34,768 nt of DNA, taken from positions 1-34,768 of the forward strand of contig NZ_CBTK010000303.1 in assembly GCF_000531125.1 (NCBI RefSeq), given 5' to 3'. Positions 30,851-34,768 of this stretch are shown piece by piece. The position numbers were made by a program, and so were the translations under genes. The DNA comes from Candidatus Contendobacter odensis Run_B_J11 (GTDB lineage: Bacteria; Pseudomonadota; Gammaproteobacteria; Competibacterales; Competibacteraceae). Numbering within the stretch: position 1 is the stretch's first letter; the number at the start of each line of letters is the position of its first letter. The notes under the pieces are model-generated. The model ran no database searches. It was not told the DNA's origin and saw only the letters and a program-made list of their open reading frames with translations.

Positions 30851-31058
30851 CTGCTGTAACCGATTCGTAAGCAGCATCAAGTACAGCAATCACTTGTTCG
30901 TGTTTAACGGAAGGGAACTGATGAAGAAACTCTTCCAAAGTGTCGCCTCCTTCTAAGTAATCAAATAATGAACGGACGGGAACACGAGTACCTACAAATA
31001 CGGGTACACCACTCAGTATCTCAGGGTGGCGATGGGCAATACCATTCAGTGTAGTCAT
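30834..31058 (-). CDS. DUF433 antitoxin-like protein
   Basis: This 74-residue protein contains the DUF433 pattern ILSGVPVFVGTRVPVRSLFD, then YLEGGDTLEEFLHQFPSVK and VIAVLDAA. DUF433 is an HTH-like domain found as the first gene of DUF433/DUF5615 toxin-antitoxin pairs. A GGAGAA ribosome site lies close to the ATG. Overlap with the next gene implies coupled translation. It is likely the antitoxin and autorepressor. Confidence 0.88.
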   Translation of the reverse strand: MTTLNGIAHRHPEILSGVPVFVGTRVPVRSLFDYLEGGDTLEEFLHQFPSVKHEQVIAVLDAAYESVTADAHPA

Positions 31059-31128
31059 ATAAGTTCTCCAAGTTATTCTTTATAGAATGGTGTCTCCGGT
31101 GCAGCACACAGTTAAGCAGGTTTCGCTT

Positions 31129-32262
31129 TCACTCTACCCACCCCCCTTGCCATTTCCGTGAGAATCCCAATCCAGCAAGACCGAGACCCAGTAAGGCGAA
31201 GGTAGCGGGTTCAGGAACCGATGTTGGGGATTCGAGGATAGGAGACATAAGGAACGCATGATCGTGTCCGTTTATAGTGCCATAACCGACAATCTGACCA
31301 GTATCATTGATGGAAGTAGCACTATGTAACGTCCATCCAGAACCAGTAGGAAGATGCGAATTCAAATCAATCATCTGAACGCCATTGTACAGGAAAGCAT
31401 GTGCAGCAAGATTGCCAGTGGTAAACGAACCTCCGACAACCTGACCTTTGTTATTGATACCACCGGCACTACTATTAGTCCCACCCAATGTACCCAGGTC
31501 AGTCAATGTCCCGTTGGCATATAAGACAGCATGGCGGGTTCGACTCCCAAGAGTGATATACGAAGTCCCGATGACCTCCCCGCTATCGTTGATACCTGTG
31601 GCTTCGCTGTTATTACTGATAGGATAATAAGTCCGTATGTCAGTCATAATTCCGTTAGTGTAGCTAAAGGCATGAGTCACCCTATCCCCGACGAGTTCCG
31701 ACCTCCCAACAATTTGCCCGCTGTCATTGATACCAAAAGCACTGCTATTAGTTCCACCCAAAGTGCTGAGATCGGTCATTACTCCGTTGGTGTTATAGAG
31801 AAAGGCATGTTGGCCGACCTTCCCGGCACGACTTGACTCCCCAATGATCTGCCCACTGTTATTGATACCGTAAGCGGCGCTCCATGTCCCGCCTAGTGTA
31901 CCGAGGGCGGTCATGAAGCCGTTGGAGTATATAAAAGCACGGGTACCCGTACCGTTTACTGAAACTCCTACGACCTGTCCGTTATCGTTGATGTCATAGG
32001 CGTAACTAAATTCTCCACCCAAGGTTCCAAGGTCAGTGATAACCCCGTTTGTATACAGAAAGGCATGGGAGGGCCAACCGGTATCGGCATACGAATAGCC
32101 AACAACTTGCCCACTGGTGTTAATGCCTGTGGCGAAGCTATCCCCGCCCAAAGTAGTACCAAGGTCAGTGATGGTGTATGAAGGGAGCGCCCACGCCAGA
32201 CTGGTAGTGGTTAACAAACATCCCAGCCCAAGAATCTTGAAAATCCTTTTCCTAAAAGACAT
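31129..32262 (-). CDS. PEP-CTERM sorted protein with HAF repeats
   Basis: This 377-residue exported protein has a signal peptide at about 1-25 (IFKILGLGCLLTTTSLAWA). It carries six to seven HAF repeats of about 46-52 residues with the core 'THAFLYTNGxxTDLGTLGGxxSxAxGINxxGQVVG'-like pattern in shorter motifs such as GVITDLGTLGG and GINNSGQIIG. The C-terminal tag is VPEPATFALLGLGLAGLGF, followed by SRKW. It has a GGAG ribosome site 9 nt before the ATG. It is the intact paralogue of the decayed copy at 27887-28330. Adhesion or matrix function is presumed from PEP-CTERM biology. Confidence 0.9.
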   Translation of the reverse strand: MSFRKRIFKILGLGCLLTTTSLAWALPSYTITDLGTTLGGDSFATGINTSGQVVGYSYADTGWPSHAFLYTNGVITDLGTLGGEFSYAYDINDNGQVVGVSVNGTGTRAFIYSNGFMTALGTLGGTWSAAYGINNSGQIIGESSRAGKVGQHAFLYNTNGVMTDLSTLGGTNSSAFGINDSGQIVGRSELVGDRVTHAFSYTNGIMTDIRTYYPISNNSEATGINDSGEVIGTSYITLGSRTRHAVLYANGTLTDLGTLGGTNSSAGGINNKGQVVGGSFTTGNLAAHAFLYNGVQMIDLNSHLPTGSGWTLHSATSINDTGQIVGYGTINGHDHAFLMSPILESPTSVPEPATFALLGLGLAGLGFSRKWQGGWVE

Positions 32263-32369
32263 AACAGTTTCTCCAGTTTTGCCTAACGCCTTGATTCACC
32301 TGCCCCGTATAGCACGGTCAGGTGCAACATACATTTAGGCGAGTTGTGAATTTTAGGTTGCTTATGTAG

Positions 32370-32783
32370 CTAATGTCCATTATTCAAGAATTTTACCAGT
32401 GCTGCGATACTTTCAGAGTTTAATCGCACTATAGTTCTATTGTATGAAGAATACTCATGTCCATCGTTATCAACCTGTGGATAGGTTTGTTCTAAGAACA
32501 ATTCGTATTTTCCATCGTCAATCTTATAGACAACTAGGAAGTCATCTTCTCCCAATTCACTGCTCAGTTCAATTCGAGGCGAATTGTTAAATTTTTCTAT
32601 TTCTGGACTTATGTCGAGTAGATTAGGACGGTTGGCTTCAATAAAGCGTTTAAGACGAAACTTATCAAATTCGCTTAAATCAGAACTCTTACTAATTGAA
32701 TCGGCTAGATCATTGTATAGAACTCCTTTATCCGACTCAATAATCTTCAGTCCACCAATTAAGTTAATGGTATATCTTTTCAT
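32370..32783 (-). CDS. Hypothetical protein
   Basis: This 137-residue protein starts at the ATG at 32783, chosen for the AAAGGAGA ribosome site 8 nt upstream. It begins MKRYTINLIGGLKIIESDKG, has a charged helical middle (SEFDKFRLKRFIEANRPNL) and a beta-rich end (ELGEDDFLVVYKIDDGKYEL, then TIVRLNSESIAALVKFLNN). It has no signal peptide or known motif. It is AT-rich like the flanking region. Function unknown. Confidence 0.65.
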   Translation of the reverse strand: MKRYTINLIGGLKIIESDKGVLYNDLADSISKSSDLSEFDKFRLKRFIEANRPNLLDISPEIEKFNNSPRIELSSELGEDDFLVVYKIDDGKYELFLEQTYPQVDNDGHEYSSYNRTIVRLNSESIAALVKFLNNGH

Positions 32784-32818
32784 GCTTGGTTCTCCTTTCC
32801 TCAAATTAGTTTTTATTC

Positions 32819-32914
32819 TGGCAATTAGCGAAGGATTTCGAGATTCTCGTCAACACCGCTGAGAATATGATTCGGATCGCCATGCTCAAATTGACCGTCG
32901 CCAAATGTCTGTAA
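32819..32914 (+). pseudogene. IS5-family transposase C-terminal remnant
   Basis: The plus-strand frame reads WQLAKDFEILVNTAENMIRI, then AMLKLTVAKCL and a TAA. This matches the usual C-terminus of IS5-type DDE transposases ('RRLxKDxExLxxTAExMIxxAMxRLxLRRL'). The upstream part is absent and replaced by the leader of the gene at 32370-32783. It marks the scar of an old insertion or deletion. Confidence 0.65.
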
Positions 32915-33291
32915 ATAAATAAATTTTTCTCAAGACAGCTTATTACAAATCTGGCTCATAATCTTTAATATTCCAAAGTGATGAGATAGTATGCGATTTA
33001 ATCAAAAATTTTTCTATTGCTAAGAAGCTGTACAGCAACTTAGTCTGCCGCAATCGTAGCGACACCCACGGTATACATCAAAATCAGCTTCGTGAACGCG
33101 AGCGCAGAACGACACAATTCCTGCGGAGGTTGTTTTCGTATACTGTCGTTCGCCAGAGGGTTATGCTCGGATAGCCCCCCTCCTGCACGTTCCAATCCAC
33201 GGTTCATCCACTCCCTCGTGCAGCTTACACCTAAAAGTAATCGGCTCAAACTGTTAGGTTTGATAAGGTCCAATGACTAAGAGGGTATACT
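32915..33291. other. Intergenic region upstream of the 333-residue protein gene
   Basis: The first 110 bp are AT-rich and the rest has mixed composition. No supported gene is present; short frames on both strands lack coding character. The promoter of the gene at 33292 should lie here. Confidence 0.4.
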
Positions 33292-34293
33292 ATGGCTCGT
33301 GATCGTCCTATGCCTACTTGGCGGGTAACGGCACCCCGCTTTCGGGAATTGATGAAAGACACTCACCAAGGGTGCCGGATTTACGAAATATTGTTAATGA
33401 CCCGACCTCGCGATCTGATTCCTTACCTCGATGTTATCGTGACCAGCGGTTGGGACGTGAAAGAGGGGTCAGAAGCCAAGAGATTGCTGGGAAAATCGCA
33501 CCCTTATGCCCATTTTGTACAGTTCACCGAAAATAGCGAACTGGGTGGATTTTGGTTAGCGCGGGTGCGTGGTAAACCCTTTCGCAAGTACATAAACAAA
33601 CTTATCGCTATGGCAAAGTACCGAGCCACCCGCTTGCGGGCAGACCCTAATCCACTCATCCAAGTGGATATTCATGCGTTCGATGAAGGTACGCACCAAT
33701 GGGATCAAGCTTGGCTGGATTCAGGAGGCCGCGCCAGCTATCCTAAAAGTCCGCATTTTCATCGGCACTACTCTGACTTTTTTTACCATGCTTTAGAATG
33801 TCTTTTAGCATTACCTGCTATCCATAGTTTTGGTCATATGGTTATGACTAATGACGATTATCAGACGCTCCAACTGGCTTGTTTGGAACAGCATCGGCGC
33901 GGTGGTCCTAAAGTATTTCTTGTCCACGGGTCACATGATTATCCTCCGTTCGATCACGGTATGGAATTTGATAAGGAGGCTTACCGTGTAGTATTCCCTA
34001 ATATCCCACAATGGTTTTACGAAGCATCTGCTTTTGATGATGAATACGGTCGCTATGATTTACGTTTAGCAGATAAGCCAATTCCAGAATCGTATACAAC
34101 AGTTCCTTATTTCAAAATCAAAATTCGGAAGGTATTACTTTACTCGTTCTCCAGCGAGCGAACATTAACCGGCTTTCATTCTTTCAATCATCCTGATGGC
34201 TGGTCCGTACACATCCGGGAGGAGTTTCCCGACTTGGTTCAAGACATCTTAGCGCTATTTCCTGATCTGACGCTTTGCCCCGGATATGTTTAA
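33292..34293 (+). CDS. Uncharacterised 333-residue protein
   Basis: It has an AGAGGG ribosome site about 7 nt before the ATG. The protein begins MARDRPMPTWRVTAPRFREL and shows an alternating alpha/beta character: IYEILLMTRPRDLIPYLDV, FGHMVMTNDDYQTLQLACLE, GGPKVFLVHGSHDYPPFDHG, KIRKVLLYSFSSERTLTGF. His- and Asp-rich patches (HFHRHYSDFF, GSHDYPPFDHG, FDDEYGRYD) could bind metal. It has no signal peptide or membrane segment. I do not recognise the family. The end DLVQDILALFPDLTLCPGYV looks complete. Confidence 0.75.
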   Translation: MARDRPMPTWRVTAPRFRELMKDTHQGCRIYEILLMTRPRDLIPYLDVIVTSGWDVKEGSEAKRLLGKSHPYAHFVQFTENSELGGFWLARVRGKPFRKYINKLIAMAKYRATRLRADPNPLIQVDIHAFDEGTHQWDQAWLDSGGRASYPKSPHFHRHYSDFFYHALECLLALPAIHSFGHMVMTNDDYQTLQLACLEQHRRGGPKVFLVHGSHDYPPFDHGMEFDKEAYRVVFPNIPQWFYEASAFDDEYGRYDLRLADKPIPESYTTVPYFKIKIRKVLLYSFSSERTLTGFHSFNHPDGWSVHIREEFPDLVQDILALFPDLTLCPGYV

Positions 34294-34305
34294 AACAGTC
34301 AAATC

Positions 34306-34677
34306 TTAAAATTTAAGGTTCACTAAGATAAAAGTTAGAACTCCACCTACCAGCAATAAATTAAAAATGGTTAATGCCATAGTCCATTTTGAGACTCTCA
34401 TCACTTTAGAGTAATCCTCCTTAAAACTTTCAAAAGCAACACTTTGATTTTTATTTGCTTGGGAAATTTCTTCGTTAAATTCTCGCTGAGAATTTTTAAT
34501 GTATTGATTATTTTCTAGTATTTTATTACCTAATTCAAATACTATATGATCAATTTTACCAAAACATTCAGAAGCAAATTTCTCTATTTTACTCAATATC
34601 AACACTGTGTTTTGCCGCGAATCATCAGCTATTTTTATAATAGATTTTGAGGTATCTTCATTTTTATTAAACTGCAT
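34306..34677 (-). CDS. Coiled-coil protein with a C-terminal membrane anchor
   Basis: This 123-residue protein has an N-terminal two-thirds of charged and polar helix likely to form a coiled coil (SKIEKFASECFGKIDHIVFE, then EEISQANKNQSVAFESFKED). One hydrophobic segment ends it (TMALTIFNLLLVGGVLTFIL, about 98-118), which would leave it tail-anchored with the coil in the cytoplasm. It converges on the 333-residue gene with a 12-bp gap. The gene is AT-rich. Two 26-bp direct repeats lie upstream of its ATG and may be regulatory. Function unknown. Confidence 0.65.
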   Translation of the reverse strand: MQFNKNEDTSKSIIKIADDSRQNTVLILSKIEKFASECFGKIDHIVFELGNKILENNQYIKNSQREFNEEISQANKNQSVAFESFKEDYSKVMRVSKWTMALTIFNLLLVGGVLTFILVNLKF

Positions 34678-34707
34678 ATTTATTTCAGAAAAACCCTTTA
34701 TTATCTC

Positions 34708-34768
34708 GATATAGCTCTCCTATGCAGGTTGTGGAATTTTTAGATATAGCTCTCCTATGCAGGTTGTG
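34708..34768. repeat. Two 26-bp direct repeats at a 35-bp period, containing the right copy of the 17-bp repeat
   Basis: GATATAGCTCTCCTATGCAG followed by GTTGTG occurs at 34708-34733 and again at 34743-34768, where the window ends. Within this, CAGGTTGTGGAATTTTT at 34725-34741 is the exact inverse of 28-44. The array may continue beyond the window. It lies upstream of the gene at 34306-34677. Confidence 0.8.

Noticed and set aside
30173..31128. A tellurite-resistance operon
   Set aside because: Only one C-terminal vWA fragment with a stop codon is present; no TerB, TerC, TerD or TerE genes are seen.
34708..34768. Possible CRISPR array
   Set aside because: Only two repeats are visible, separated by 9 bases, with no spacer-sized unique sequence and no cas genes.
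1..34768. Claim that the window is a complete circular plasmid
   Set aside because: The ends share only an inverted 17-bp match, not a direct overlap, so circularity cannot be shown.

Overview
The window looks like most or all of a mosaic plasmid, or plasmid-derived island, from a gammaproteobacterium. I infer this from a ParA/ribbon-helix-helix partition pair, a Rep_3-type initiator with five perfect 22-bp iterons, and a patchwork of GC-rich and AT-rich blocks. Three PEP-CTERM loci (two with HAF repeats), a DUF2934 gene and a TerF-like fragment suggest an exopolysaccharide- or floc-forming environmental bacterium. The species cannot be named from the sequence. A 17-bp sequence occurs near both window ends in opposite orientation, so the ends may lie in a repeat; circularity cannot be shown.

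1-5.6 kb is the plasmid backbone. It holds a DUF559-like nuclease-fold protein that may be a truncated helicase N-terminus, a palindrome-rich partition region, parA and its RHH partner, an HNH nuclease with a companion gene split by a 289-bp MITE, and rep with its iterons. 5.7-11.6 kb holds 60-bp periodic repeats and a giant 'polyvalent' protein of phage/conjugative type. That protein has two HExxH-like zincin modules and an A1S_2505 macro-like domain, and its 5' end looks cut off.

11.6-19.6 kb is a phage/satellite-like replication and control module. It contains an XRE regulator with a structured leader, a MerR-HTH protein carrying a degenerate IS607-type resolvase domain, and an NrS-1-like primase-polymerase/SF3-helicase. 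Next to the helicase gene is a symmetric array of eight AAGTCG/CGACTT motifs around an AT-rich core, resembling a second replication origin. Three small genes follow, one interrupted by an in-frame UGA. The block ends with a LexA/cI-like repressor that has lost its autocleavage residues.

19.7-32.3 kb is accessory cargo. It includes PEP-CTERM proteins (intact and decayed), a DUF2934 gene, a predicted HExxH metallopeptidase effector with a partner gene, a serine recombinase next to a TacAT-type acetyltransferase toxin-antitoxin pair, an EVE-HNH plus Mrr pair forming a modification-dependent restriction island, a vWA/TerF fragment with a premature stop, and a DUF433/DUF5615 pair. 32.3-34.8 kb carries three uncharacterised genes, an IS5-type transposase remnant and terminal repeats.

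The most unusual elements are the second origin-like array beside the PrimPol-helicase, the giant polyvalent gene without phage structural genes, the two recombinase/peptidase-fold regulators that have apparently lost catalysis, the EVE-HNH/Mrr pair, and the small putative MITEs that have rearranged an HNH locus. All family assignments rest on motif recognition by eye; no database search was run.
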